A stretch of 11,223 bases of DNA from Acinetobacter sp. (lineage in GTDB: Bacteria; Pseudomonadota; Gammaproteobacteria; Pseudomonadales; Moraxellaceae). The notes under the pieces were generated by a model. That model was not told the origin of the DNA and did not search any database. It worked only from the letters and a program-made list of their open reading frames with translations. The translations under genes and the position numbers were made by a program. The stretch spans positions 1-11,223 of the forward strand of contig SSHD01000151.1 of NCBI GenBank assembly GCA_008017255.1, in the 5' to 3' direction. This document shows, piece after piece, positions 1-6,821 of the stretch. The number at the start of each line of letters is the position of its first letter. Position 1 is the first letter of the stretch.

Positions 1-343
1 ATGCATCAGCACCAAAAGGTTGGTCGTAAATAAAACCAAACGAAACTTGATCGGTTAACTGAAGTTTTAGCGCAGCATTATAGAACATATAATCGCCAGC
101 CATGTCGCTTAGATTGGTATTTTGTAGACCAATAACACTTGCAGGAGCGGCATTTGGTGTGAATCCTTCGCGCACTTTACCTTCAACTTTTGGGTCTAGA
201 ATAGAAAGACCAGCTTCGAAGTAGTTACCTGGTTGTAAAAAAGCAGAAATTGATTGACCAGAGCGATCTAGTGCAGCTGCAAAAACTCCAGTTGCAGGTA
301 GCGTCGCTAAGATGATGGCGGTGCTAAGATGTTTTAATTTCAT
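1..343 (-). CDS. FadL-type outer-membrane transport protein, N-terminal part (cut by window edge)
   Basis: Only the first 114 codons are present; the gene runs off the left edge of the window. The ATG at 343 is preceded by an AAGGAA ribosome binding site about ten bases upstream. Residues 1-22 form a classic signal peptide (MKLKHLSTAI, then a hydrophobic stretch ending VFA), with cleavage likely after A22-A24. The mature start, ALDRSGQSISAFLQPGNYFE, resembles the N-terminus of FadL/OmpP1/TodX-family channels, whose N-terminal hatch plugs a 14-stranded barrel. These proteins take up long-chain fatty acids or other hydrophobic compounds across the outer membrane. Family membership is inferred from this N-terminal third alone. 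The substrate cannot be told, and Acinetobacter strains usually carry more than one paralogue, so no gene symbol is given. It is transcribed leftwards from the promoter at 415-444. Confidence 0.8.
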   Translation of the reverse strand, partial: MKLKHLSTAIILATLPATGVFAAALDRSGQSISAFLQPGNYFEAGLSILDPKVEGKVREGFTPNAAPASVIGLQNTNLSDMAGDYMFYNAALKLQLTDQVSFGFIYDQPFGADA

Positions 344-414
344 TTTTGATCATTCCTTGGTCTTCAAGAAGTTTTAAAGTTGAGAAGTTATTCTTACCTA
401 CCAAAGTGTTGATT

Positions 415-444
415 ATTCTAGCAAGTAACAACTTCATGTAACAA
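415..444 (-). promoter_or_regulatory. Predicted extended -10 sigma70 promoter of the FadL-type gene
   Basis: On the minus strand a TTGTTA -35 box (439-444) lies 18 bp from a TAGAAT -10 box (415-420). The -10 box is preceded by TGC, an extended -10 element. Transcription would start near 408, giving a leader of about 65 nt before the ATG at 343. The assignment rests on motif match and position only. Confidence 0.5.
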
Positions 445-813
445 AAATACCATATTTCGCATAAGAGTAAATGCTCTAAATGAACTATTTGGTGCGATTG
501 TTTGTTTATGAATGTGTGGAAATTAATCCTGAAATATGCGTGTTAAATGGTTTTTTTTTGTAATATATTGATTAATATTAATTATATTTGCAGCTGAGTA
601 TAACGTTATTTGTCATTTTTTATAAAAATAATTTTTTAAGGTCAAAGATTTTTTTGTTAAAAGTTAGATTTTTTTCATAATTGGTGTTTTGAGTCGGCTA
701 AGTGCTGTGTATTTTGCTGTATTGAAGCATGTTTTGGGTAATAAAATGGTGAGAAAAAGGTGCATTTAAAAGATGATTGCTTAGATGGATTTGAAATATT
801 TGTTAAAAATGTT

Positions 814-839
814 AAACCATCCTCAAATGTGGGTGGTTT
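814..839. other. Hairpin of unknown role
   Basis: AAACCATCC (814-822) can pair with GGGTGGTTT (831-839) through nine base pairs, one of them a G-U wobble, around an 8-nt loop. There is no U tract on the plus strand. Read on the minus strand it is followed by TTTAACATTTTT, so it could be a weak leftward terminator. No gene is adjacent. Confidence 0.35.
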
Positions 840-903
840 GGCTTATGTGTTTCAAGCATAGTTAAAGTCAAATCAAGAATAATAAGTTTAGTTGTTTCAC
901 TCC

Positions 904-933
904 GCCATTCTTTCACTAGGGTGGCTTTTTTTT
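904..933 (+). terminator. Orphan terminator-like hairpin with T tract
   Basis: GCCATTC (904-910) pairs with GGGTGGC (919-925), with two G-U wobbles, around an 8-nt loop. It is followed directly by eight T (926-933). This is the form of a rightward intrinsic terminator, but no rightward protein gene lies upstream. It may end an unannotated small RNA or block read-through towards the convergent Tim44-domain gene. Confidence 0.45.
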
Positions 934-1025
934 GAATGGTCAAATTTATTTGCTTTGCAACGCATGTTTGGCACTTGGTATTTCCGCTTAGGGGCGGGCA
1001 CATTGGAACTTTGTTTGAGGTGATA

Positions 1026-1052
1026 AAAAACCAGTCATAGTGACTGGTTTTT
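1026..1052 (-). terminator. Intrinsic terminator of the Tim44-domain gene (symmetrical)
   Basis: A perfect 12-bp stem, AAAAACCAGTCA (1026-1037) against TGACTGGTTTTT (1041-1052), closes on a 3-nt loop. It lies 17 bp past the stop codon of the minus-strand Tim44-domain gene. The A/T tracts on both sides would let it act in either direction. Confidence 0.8.
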
Positions 1053-1068
1053 CCGTTGCAAGAACACA

Positions 1069-2021
1069 TTAGTGGGTTTGTTGAATGCCTGCAACCACCC
1101 AATCTTGTTGTGAACCAGCAGGTTTTACAAAATGCCAAATTTCGGCAAATGGTTGCGGCAAGCTGTTTAAGTCCTCACTCACGGTGCCAGTAAAACGAAC
1201 GCTCACAATGTATTGACCATTTTCAGTGGTACTTTCTGCAACCATGGCATTGAGATTGCTAAATTCGGCGACATCTTGGTCTTGGTTTGCCAAAATATCA
1301 CGTTGCATAGACTGAAAAAGTTCAGGGCTTAGGTAACGACGGATTTCTTCAACATTAGTGGCGCTATTCATAGATTGAATGTGGTTAAAACGCTGACGTG
1401 CAATACGTAAAAATGCGGCTGGTTCAGTACCATCTGGTAATTGATTGCCATTGCTCGTAGAGGCACTGCCAAATGGCGCTTGGCTTGCACCACCACCGAC
1501 CGCTTGACCAAAGATATTGGTGTTATCTGTGGTGTTACGTGCGGTTGGCTGTGCTGAAGTTTGGCGAGAAAAAGGGTTTTGACCGCCATTGTTTGGTGCG
1601 AATGGGTTATTGGTGCTCAGTTTTTTTTTTGACCCAATTTACGGAATACAAAGAAGGCTAGTGCAGCAGCAAGTAATACCCAAATCCAACTTGGGATGCC
1701 ACCTTTTTCTTCGGTTTGAGCTGCTTGTTGTTCAGTTGCAGGTTGGTCGTCTGCCATTGCGTTTGCCGCAACTGCACCAACGGCTGCACCTGCTACACCT
1801 GCGGCAACCATCGTACCAACACCCGGACCAGATTTTTGTGGTGCTGTTTGTTGTGGCGCTGGTGCTGCTTGACGTGGTTGTTGGTATGATTGGCTAGATG
1901 TATTTGATCTGCTCATGCCATGACTTTTACCGCCGCCGGCACGTTTTGCTTCTGCAAGAGGTGCAGCAACTAAAGTCGCCATTAAAAGAGCTGCCATTAA
2001 ACCACGCTGGTGTACTTGCAT
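1069..2021 (-). pseudogene. Tim44-domain membrane protein, frameshifted in a poly-A run
   Basis: Two adjoining frames make one gene. The first begins at ATG 2021, chosen over an in-frame TTG at 2045 because an AGGA box lies about eight bases upstream of 2021. It encodes a signal peptide (MQVHQRGLMAALLMATLVAA, processed near AEA), a Gly/Ser/Gln/Ala-rich linker and a membrane segment (about GIPSWIWVLLAAALAFFVF). It then enters ten A (T run at 1621-1630) and stops at 1617. Adding one A, or removing two, joins it to the second frame, which runs to the stop at 1069. That part carries a linker rich in Asn, Gln and Ser and a C-terminal Tim44-like domain (from about NSATNVEEIRRYLSPELF to VVAGIQQTH). 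The restored protein would have 317 residues. The internal ATG at 1371 has no ribosome binding site, so the second half is probably not made alone. Function in bacteria is not established; the family is membrane-anchored with a Tim44-type binding domain. The shift may be a true mutation, slippage or a sequencing error. Confidence 0.8.
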
Positions 2022-2056
2022 CGAAAATTCCTGTGTTATATCCAATTTGTGGGTGT

Positions 2057-2086
2057 ATATATGCAGGTATTTAGGGTGGATTTCAA
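2057..2086 (-). promoter_or_regulatory. Possible promoter of the Tim44-domain gene
   Basis: On the minus strand TTGAAA (2081-2086) lies 18 bp from ATATAT (2057-2062), and the latter is preceded by TGC. Transcription would start near 2050, about 29 nt before the ATG at 2021. A perfect TTGACA (2107-2112) sits further upstream but has no usable -10 box at 16-18 bp. The region is A+T-rich, so chance matches are likely. Confidence 0.3.
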
Positions 2087-2116
2087 CTAAAAAAATGGTT
2101 TTTTTATGTCAATCCA

Positions 2117-3505
2117 TTACAGTAACTGGTCGCTGAGTTGCATGGCCTCGCTTAAGGCTTCGTGTAAGCGTGCCACGGCAATGATTTGCACGCCATCGAT
2201 TGGTTTTTGTGGGGCATTGCCGCGCGGTAAGATTATATATTTAAAGCCATGTTTTGCCGCTTCTTTTAAGCGTTCCTGACCATTGGGGACAGGGCGAATT
2301 TCCCCTGATAGCCCAACTTCACCAAACACTGCCAGTTGTTGCGGTAAGGCTTTGCCACGTAAGCTCGAAGCACACGCCAGTAACATTGCCAAATCGGAAC
2401 CTGTTTCGGTAATTTTTAAACCACCAACCACATTCACATAAACATCTTGCCCAGAGGTTTGCACGCCGCCGTGTCGGTGCATCACCGCCAGTAGCATGTT
2501 TAAACGATTTTGCTCTAAACCTAATGCCACACGGCGTGGTTGTCCTTGTGCGTCATCGACCAAGGCTTGTACTTCTACCAACAGTGGGCGAGTGCCTTCA
2601 CGGCTAATCATCACAATTGAACCTGGAATGGCTTCATCGTATCGGCTTAAGAAAATGGCCGATGGATTGGCAACTTCTTTTAGGCCTTTATCGGTCATGC
2701 CAAATACACCGAGCTCATTGACTGCGCCAAAGCGGTTTTTCACCGCACGAATCATGCGATAACGTGAGTCGGTTTGTCCTTCAAAATATAGTACACAATC
2801 GACCATGTGTTCCAATACGCGCGGGCCAGCTAGAGCACCTTCTTTGGTGACATGACCGACCAAAAATAAAGCTGTGCCGCTATTTTTAGCAAAACGGGTC
2901 AGTAGTGCCGCAGATTCACGAATTTGCGACACGCCGCCTGGTGCAGATTGTAAGGTTTCGGTATATAGGGTTTGAATCGAATCTAAAATTGCGACCACAG
3001 GTCGTTGTTGTGCCAACACTTCACAAATGCGTTCGACACAAGTTTCTGCCATCACTTTTAGTTGATCAGTTGGTAATTCTAGACGTTGCGCTCTGAGTGC
3101 CACTTGTGAGAGTGATTCCTCCCCAGTGACATACAAGGCGGTACTTTTTTTACTTGCCATGTGGGTTGCGGTTTGCAGCAAAATAGTCGATTTACCAATA
3201 CCAGGGTCGCCGCCAATGAGTACCACCGAACCAGTTACTAAGCCGCCGCCGAGCACGCGATCAAATTCGCCAATGCCAGTGGAAAGACGGGTTTCATTGG
3301 ACACTGGAATTTGATTGAGTGTGGTGATTTGCGCCACTTGTCCTGCATAGCCGCCGAGCTTGGGTTGAGCACGATGGCTAATGCTTGGCTCTAAGCGAAC
3401 TTCATTTAAGCAATTCCATTCGCCACATTCGGAACATTGGCCTGCCCATTTGGAGTGATCTGCGCCACATTGCTCACAACGATACACGGTTTTGACTTTG
3501 CTCAT
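2117..3505 (-). CDS. radA: DNA repair protein RadA (Sms)
   Basis: RadA is a RecA-like, DnaB-type hexameric ATPase that acts in the cytoplasm on recombination intermediates, extending D-loops and promoting branch migration during repair and, in competent bacteria, transformation. The 462 residues match the usual family length of about 450-460. An N-terminal C4 zinc finger has Cys10, Cys13, Cys24 and Cys27. Walker A is GDPGIGKST (99-107), Walker B ends at Asp175, and the RadA-specific KNRFG motif is at 256-260. The C-terminal third is the Lon-protease-like P domain typical of the family. An in-frame TTG exists at 3514, but ATG 3505 (MSKVKTVYRCEQC) matches the family start; neither start has a clear Shine-Dalgarno. 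No hairpin terminator is seen after the stop, and the Tim44-domain gene follows on the same strand after about 95 bp, so some read-through is possible. No defect is visible. Confidence 0.97.
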   Translation of the reverse strand: MSKVKTVYRCEQCGADHSKWAGQCSECGEWNCLNEVRLEPSISHRAQPKLGGYAGQVAQITTLNQIPVSNETRLSTGIGEFDRVLGGGLVTGSVVLIGGDPGIGKSTILLQTATHMASKKSTALYVTGEESLSQVALRAQRLELPTDQLKVMAETCVERICEVLAQQRPVVAILDSIQTLYTETLQSAPGGVSQIRESAALLTRFAKNSGTALFLVGHVTKEGALAGPRVLEHMVDCVLYFEGQTDSRYRMIRAVKNRFGAVNELGVFGMTDKGLKEVANPSAIFLSRYDEAIPGSIVMISREGTRPLLVEVQALVDDAQGQPRRVALGLEQNRLNMLLAVMHRHGGVQTSGQDVYVNVVGGLKITETGSDLAMLLACASSLRGKALPQQLAVFGEVGLSGEIRPVPNGQERLKEAAKHGFKYIILPRGNAPQKPIDGVQIIAVARLHEALSEAMQLSDQLL

Positions 3506-3541
3506 ACAGGACAAATTTGATGCTCAGAATAGGTAATTGGC

Positions 3542-3570
3542 AATGTAGAGAGTCTGTATGAAAAAGTAAA
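3542..3570 (-). promoter_or_regulatory. Predicted sigma70 promoter of radA
   Basis: On the minus strand TTTACT (3565-3570) and TACATT (3542-3547) are separated by exactly 17 bp. Transcription would begin near 3535 and leave a short leader of about 30 nt before the ATG at 3505. No LexA-type operator is evident. Confidence 0.45.
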
Positions 3571-3670
3571 GCCATGCGCTTTTTATAACTTTAGCGTAGT
3601 GCTTGCCTGAGCAGTATTATTTTTGAACTGAGCCATTAAAAAGTTGCGATGTACAGGTTTTAGCCGAATT

Positions 3671-3697
3671 TTGTGCAATATCGCCCAAAACGCACAA
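3671..3697 (+). promoter_or_regulatory. Dyad and possible promoter upstream of cycA
   Basis: TTGTGC (3671-3676) and its exact inverse GCACAA (3692-3697) form an interrupted palindrome with half-site centres 21 bp apart, two helical turns. The same bases can be read as a weak promoter, TTGTGC then CACAAT (3693-3698) with a 16-bp spacer. It lies about 95 bp before cycA and could be an operator, a promoter, or chance. Confidence 0.25.
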
Positions 3698-3710
3698 TAA
3701 TTCTGTCAAA

Positions 3711-3729
3711 AAAAAGCCTTCGGCCCTTT
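3711..3729. other. Small GC hairpin in the cycA leader
   Basis: GCC (3716-3718) and GGC (3722-3724) close on a TTC loop. On the minus strand the stem extends to eight pairs with two G-U wobbles and is followed by a T run, giving a weak leftward terminator. On the plus strand the stem is only three pairs before mismatches. It may limit antisense transcription between the divergent cycA and radA genes. Confidence 0.25.
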
Positions 3730-3791
3730 CTTTATACAAGGGATTTAGCATATTTTTAGGGGGAAATTAAATATAGGTGCAAATTATAACA

Positions 3792-5189
3792 ATGTCATAT
3801 CCTAAACATATTCCTCAAGGGGACCCACAGGAACTACAGCGCAGTTTGTCCAATCGACATTTACAGCTCATTGCCATAGGTGGAGCGATTGGAACTGGCT
3901 TGTTTATGGGCTCGGGCAAAACCATTAGCTTGGCAGGGCCATCCATTCTTTTCATTTATATGATCATCGGTGCGATGGTTTTTTTAGTGATGCGTGCGTT
4001 GGGTGAGTTGCTGCTCTCTAACTTGCAATATAAGTCGTTTATTGATTTTTCTACCGACTTAGTCGGGCCGTGGGCAGGTTATTTTGTCGGCTGGACCTAT
4101 TGGTTGTGTTGGGTCACCATTGGTATCGCCGATTTATCCGCCATTATTTATTATCTGGAATTCTTTAATGGAGGAGCCTTTAGCGCTGCTGAAGGGGTCT
4201 TGATTAGCGTTGCGGCAATTCTGTTTATTATGGGCTTAAACCTTGTTACGGTCAGACTGTTTGGCGAGATGGAGTTTTGGTTTGCCATGGTCAAAATTAT
4301 CGCGATTATTGTATTGATTGCGGTCGGCTTGTGGATGGTGATTACTGGTTTTACCAATGAAGCAGGAACGGTGGCGCAATTTAGCAACCTGTGGGCGCAT
4401 GGTGGTATGTTCCCAACTGGTTTTAGTGGCTTTTTGGCAGGCTTCCAAATTGCCATTTTCGCCTTTGTTGGGGTGGAGTTGGTTGGTACAACCGCAGCGG
4501 AAACTCACGATCCAAAACGTAACTTACCAAAAGCGATAAACTCGATTCCAATTCGTATCATTATCTTTTATGTATTGGCATTATTTGTGGTGATGTCGGT
4601 GACACCGTGGAATCAAATTGATCCAAAAATCAGCCCATTTGTTAATTTATTCTCGCAAGCAGGTATTGCTGCTGCGGCAATTATTATGAATTTGGTGGTG
4701 TTGTCATCGGTCATGTCTTCTATGAACAGTGGTGTGTTTTCGACCAGTCGCATGTTATTTGGTTTGGCGCGCGATCAGCAAGCACCGCAGCAATTTGGTA
4801 AATTGTCAAAATCCGCAGTTCCGGCCAATGCACTGTATTTTTCTACTGTGTGTTTACTTGCAGGGGCGGCATTGCAATATTTTGTGCCAAATACCGTAGA
4901 AGCCTTTACCTTAGCAACCACGTTATCGACCATTTTGTTTATCTGTGTGTGGATTATGATTATGTGGAGTTATATCCGCTATACCAAACTGCGCCCAGAG
5001 TTGCATGCTCAATCTACTTTTAAACTACCAGGTGGTGTGTTCACGTGTTGGGTGGTGATTCTATTCTTTATTGGTACGGTGTATATTTTGTCTTTAGAAG
5101 CCGATACCTTTAAAGCGTTGGTGGTCAGCCCACTGTGGTTTGTGATTTTAGCGATTGGTTATTTCTTTTATAAGAAAAAGCCACACTAA
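3792..5189 (+). CDS. cycA: D-serine/D-alanine/glycine transporter CycA
   Basis: CycA is an inner-membrane amino acid:proton symporter of the APC superfamily (amino acid transporter family) that imports glycine, D-alanine and D-serine, and D-cycloserine in E. coli. The protein follows E. coli CycA closely through its whole length: LSNRHLQLIAIGGAIGTGLF near the start, SGKTISLAGPSI, RLFGEMEFWFAM, AFVGVELVGTTAAET, INSIPIRII and NSGVFSTSRMLFGLA. The G-A-I-G-T-G-L motif of the first membrane segment is the substrate-carboxylate binding loop of the family. About twelve hydrophobic segments are present, and the length (465 residues) equals the family norm. The start is uncertain: ATG 3792 is given, but an in-frame GTG at 3777 lies 13 bp after AGGGGG (3758-3763) and would add five residues. 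The gene is divergent from radA and stands alone, closed by the terminator at 5204-5234. The exact substrate set is inferred from similarity. Confidence 0.9.
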   Translation: MSYPKHIPQGDPQELQRSLSNRHLQLIAIGGAIGTGLFMGSGKTISLAGPSILFIYMIIGAMVFLVMRALGELLLSNLQYKSFIDFSTDLVGPWAGYFVGWTYWLCWVTIGIADLSAIIYYLEFFNGGAFSAAEGVLISVAAILFIMGLNLVTVRLFGEMEFWFAMVKIIAIIVLIAVGLWMVITGFTNEAGTVAQFSNLWAHGGMFPTGFSGFLAGFQIAIFAFVGVELVGTTAAETHDPKRNLPKAINSIPIRIIIFYVLALFVVMSVTPWNQIDPKISPFVNLFSQAGIAAAAIIMNLVVLSSVMSSMNSGVFSTSRMLFGLARDQQAPQQFGKLSKSAVPANALYFSTVCLLAGAALQYFVPNTVEAFTLATTLSTILFICVWIMIMWSYIRYTKLRPELHAQSTFKLPGGVFTCWVVILFFIGTVYILSLEADTFKALVVSPLWFVILAIGYFFYKKKPH

Positions 5190-5203
5190 GTTCATCAAGT
5201 CAT

Positions 5204-5234
5204 AAAAATGCCGACTATTGAGTCGGCGTTTTTT
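5204..5234 (+). terminator. Intrinsic terminator of cycA
   Basis: GCCGACT (5210-5216) pairs perfectly with AGTCGGC (5221-5227) around an ATTG loop, followed by G and six T (5229-5234). A run of A before the stem (5204-5208) could extend it. It begins 14 bp after the cycA stop and separates cycA from the lptM-lysA-dapF group. Confidence 0.9.
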
Positions 5235-5266
5235 ATGCTTATTGTTTTATTCCTTGCAGTTTGGGC

Positions 5267-5295
5267 TTTAGCCAATGTTGCGATCACGTTATACT
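5267..5295 (+). promoter_or_regulatory. Predicted promoter of the lptM-lysA-dapF group
   Basis: TATACT (5290-5295) is a five-of-six match to the -10 box. TTTAGC (5267-5272), 17 bp upstream, is a poor -35 box. Transcription would start near 5302, about 23 nt before the lptM ATG, between the cycA terminator and lptM where a promoter is needed. Confidence 0.4.
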
Positions 5296-5324
5296 GCTGC
5301 GAATTGTAAAAGTTAGGTGCGCAG

Positions 5325-5543
5325 ATGCTTAAAGTCATTTGTTCAATCAGTTTATTGCTTGGCAGCGTGCTGTTAAGTGCGTGTGGGCAGTCAGGCGCAT
5401 TGCAACTTGCTTCCGACCCCAACCACGACAAACGTGCAAAATACCTGCTATATAAAAATAAAGCCACAGCAGTCGATGCGTCTGCAAATACGGTAGAAGC
5501 AGCGCAGCCAGCGAGCGTTCAAACACAGACCACTTCACCTTAA
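5325..5543 (+). CDS. lptM: Small lipoprotein LptM (YifL-like)
   Basis: This 72-residue protein has a lipoprotein signal peptide: a short basic start, a hydrophobic core and a lipobox LSAC with Cys20 as the lipidated residue. Residue 21 is Gly rather than Asp, which fits sorting to the outer membrane. The first mature residues, CGQSGALQL, keep the CGxxGxL pattern of E. coli LptM (formerly YifL; CGLKGPLY). In E. coli that protein binds LptD and helps the LPS translocon LptDE reach its oxidised mature form. The rest is low-complexity, rich in Ala, Gln and Thr, as in other members. Position supports the call: yifL lies directly before dapF and xerC in E. coli, and here it precedes lysA-dapF-GNAT-xerC. 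AGG lies seven bases before the ATG, and lysA begins 21 bp after the stop, so co-transcription is likely. The role in this organism is inferred from motif and context, since the C-terminal part is not conserved enough to judge. Confidence 0.85.
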   Translation: MLKVICSISLLLGSVLLSACGQSGALQLASDPNHDKRAKYLLYKNKATAVDASANTVEAAQPASVQTQTTSP

Positions 5544-5564
5544 GTTTATCAATAAGGAATTTCC

Positions 5565-6809
5565 ATGAGTTTCACTCGCATTAACGACGTATTGCATGCA
5601 GAGCAATGTTCACTGGATCAGCTTGCGCAGCAGTACGGCACACCTTTATATGTCTATTCAAAAGCCAGTTTGGAAAAACATTATTTGGATATGCACAGTG
5701 CTTTTGATTTTATTGATCATCAAATCTGTTTTGCGGTGAAATCTAATTCCAATATTGCGGTGTTGAATGTGTTGGCAAAACTTGGTGCAGGCTTTGATAT
5801 TGTCACTGGCGGTGAATTGGCACGAGTATTAGCAGCAGGCGGTGATGCGGCGAAAATCGTATTTTCAGGTTTAGGGAAATCCGAAGCAGATATTGAAAAA
5901 GCTTTAACTGTTGGCATTGCTTGTTTTAATGTTGAATCTTATGCCGAGCTAGACCGTATTCAGAAAGTTGCGGCTCATTTAGGTAAAAAAGCCCCAATTT
6001 CATTGCGGGTCAATCCAGATGTCGATGCCAAAACGCATCCTTATATTTCAACTGGTTTAAAAGAAAATAAGTTTGGTATTCCAAGTGATAGCGTCTTTGA
6101 AACCTATCAATATGCAGCGTCATTGTCGAACTTAGAGATTGTGGGTATAGACTGTCATATTGGTTCACAGCTCACCGAAACCAAGCCTTTTGTCGATGCG
6201 CTCGATCGCGTGATTGTAATGATTGAGCAGTTGAGAAATTTAGGCATTGACCTCAAACATATTGATATCGGTGGTGGTTTGGGCGTGCGTTATAAAGATG
6301 AAACCCCACCAAGCGTTGCCGAATATGCCAATGCTATGCGCCCAGCCTTAGAAAAACTGGGTTTAAAAGTGTATATGGAACCGGGGCGTAGTATTTCTGC
6401 CAATGCAGGTGCATTATTGACTAAGGTGGATTTACTCAAACCGACTAATCATCGTAACTTTGCCATTATAGATGCAGCCATGAACGACTTGATTCGTCCT
6501 GCTTTATATGAGGCTTGGATGGATATTCAAGCGGTTAATCCACGCGCAACGGTCGAAACAAAAACATGGGATTTGGTCGGCGCAATTTGTGAAACTGGCG
6601 ATTTCTTAGGTAAAGAGCGTGAGTTAGCGTTGCAAGAAAATGATGTATTGGCGGTATTGGGTGCAGGTGCTTATGGTTTTGTCATGAGCTCGAACTACAA
6701 TACACGTGGTCGAGCTGCCGAAGTGATGGTCAGTGGTGACCAAGCTTATGTGATACGTGAGCGTGAAAGCATAGAATCACTGTGGGCAAATGAGCGTTTG
6801 TTGCCGTAG
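5565..6809 (+). CDS. lysA: Diaminopimelate decarboxylase LysA
   Basis: LysA is a cytoplasmic PLP enzyme that decarboxylates meso-2,6-diaminopimelate to L-lysine and CO2, the last step of lysine synthesis. The 414 residues fit the family (about 400-420). The fold-type III barrel carries the PLP-binding lysine Lys59 in FAVKSNSN, the HIGSQ motif at 198-202, a glycine-rich phosphate loop (DIGGGLG) and EPGRS at 272-276. The C-terminal beta domain has CETGDF with Cys342, which reaches the partner subunit's active site, and a conserved tyrosine at 370 in GAYGFVMSSNYN. The ATG at 5565 follows AAGGAA by five bases. The gene sits 21 bp after lptM and 12 bp before dapF, whose product supplies its substrate, so the pair forms a tight pathway unit. 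No lysR-type regulator is adjacent. All expected motifs are intact. Confidence 0.97.
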   Translation: MSFTRINDVLHAEQCSLDQLAQQYGTPLYVYSKASLEKHYLDMHSAFDFIDHQICFAVKSNSNIAVLNVLAKLGAGFDIVTGGELARVLAAGGDAAKIVFSGLGKSEADIEKALTVGIACFNVESYAELDRIQKVAAHLGKKAPISLRVNPDVDAKTHPYISTGLKENKFGIPSDSVFETYQYAASLSNLEIVGIDCHIGSQLTETKPFVDALDRVIVMIEQLRNLGIDLKHIDIGGGLGVRYKDETPPSVAEYANAMRPALEKLGLKVYMEPGRSISANAGALLTKVDLLKPTNHRNFAIIDAAMNDLIRPALYEAWMDIQAVNPRATVETKTWDLVGAICETGDFLGKERELALQENDVLAVLGAGAYGFVMSSNYNTRGRAAEVMVSGDQAYVIRERESIESLWANERLLP

Positions 6810-6821
6810 GAGTAAGTTGCG

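Larger units (their letters stand above)
344..1068. other. Gene-free A+T-rich spacer between the FadL-type gene and the Tim44-domain gene
   Basis: No convincing protein gene is seen on either strand. Positions 540-700 are extremely A+T-rich with several T runs. The long minus-strand frame across 812-1138 overlaps the end of the Tim44-domain gene, has no Shine-Dalgarno, and reads through two hairpins, so it is taken as chance. The spacer holds the FadL-gene promoter (415-444), a hairpin at 814-839, a terminator-like hairpin at 904-933 and the terminator of the Tim44-domain gene at 1026-1052. Confidence 0.6.

Noticed and set aside
812..1138. A 108-codon minus-strand frame in the left spacer
   Set aside because: It overlaps the 3' end of the Tim44-domain gene, has no ribosome binding site, reads through two hairpins including a clear terminator, and its product looks like no protein I know.
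1473..1897. Plus-strand open frames opposite the Tim44-domain gene
   Set aside because: They are antisense shadows of a repetitive Gln/Ala/Pro-rich coding region, giving Leu/Val-rich products without start signals.
3520..3776. A glycine riboswitch upstream of cycA
   Set aside because: The conserved core segments of the glycine riboswitch are not recognisable, and the only stems seen are very short.
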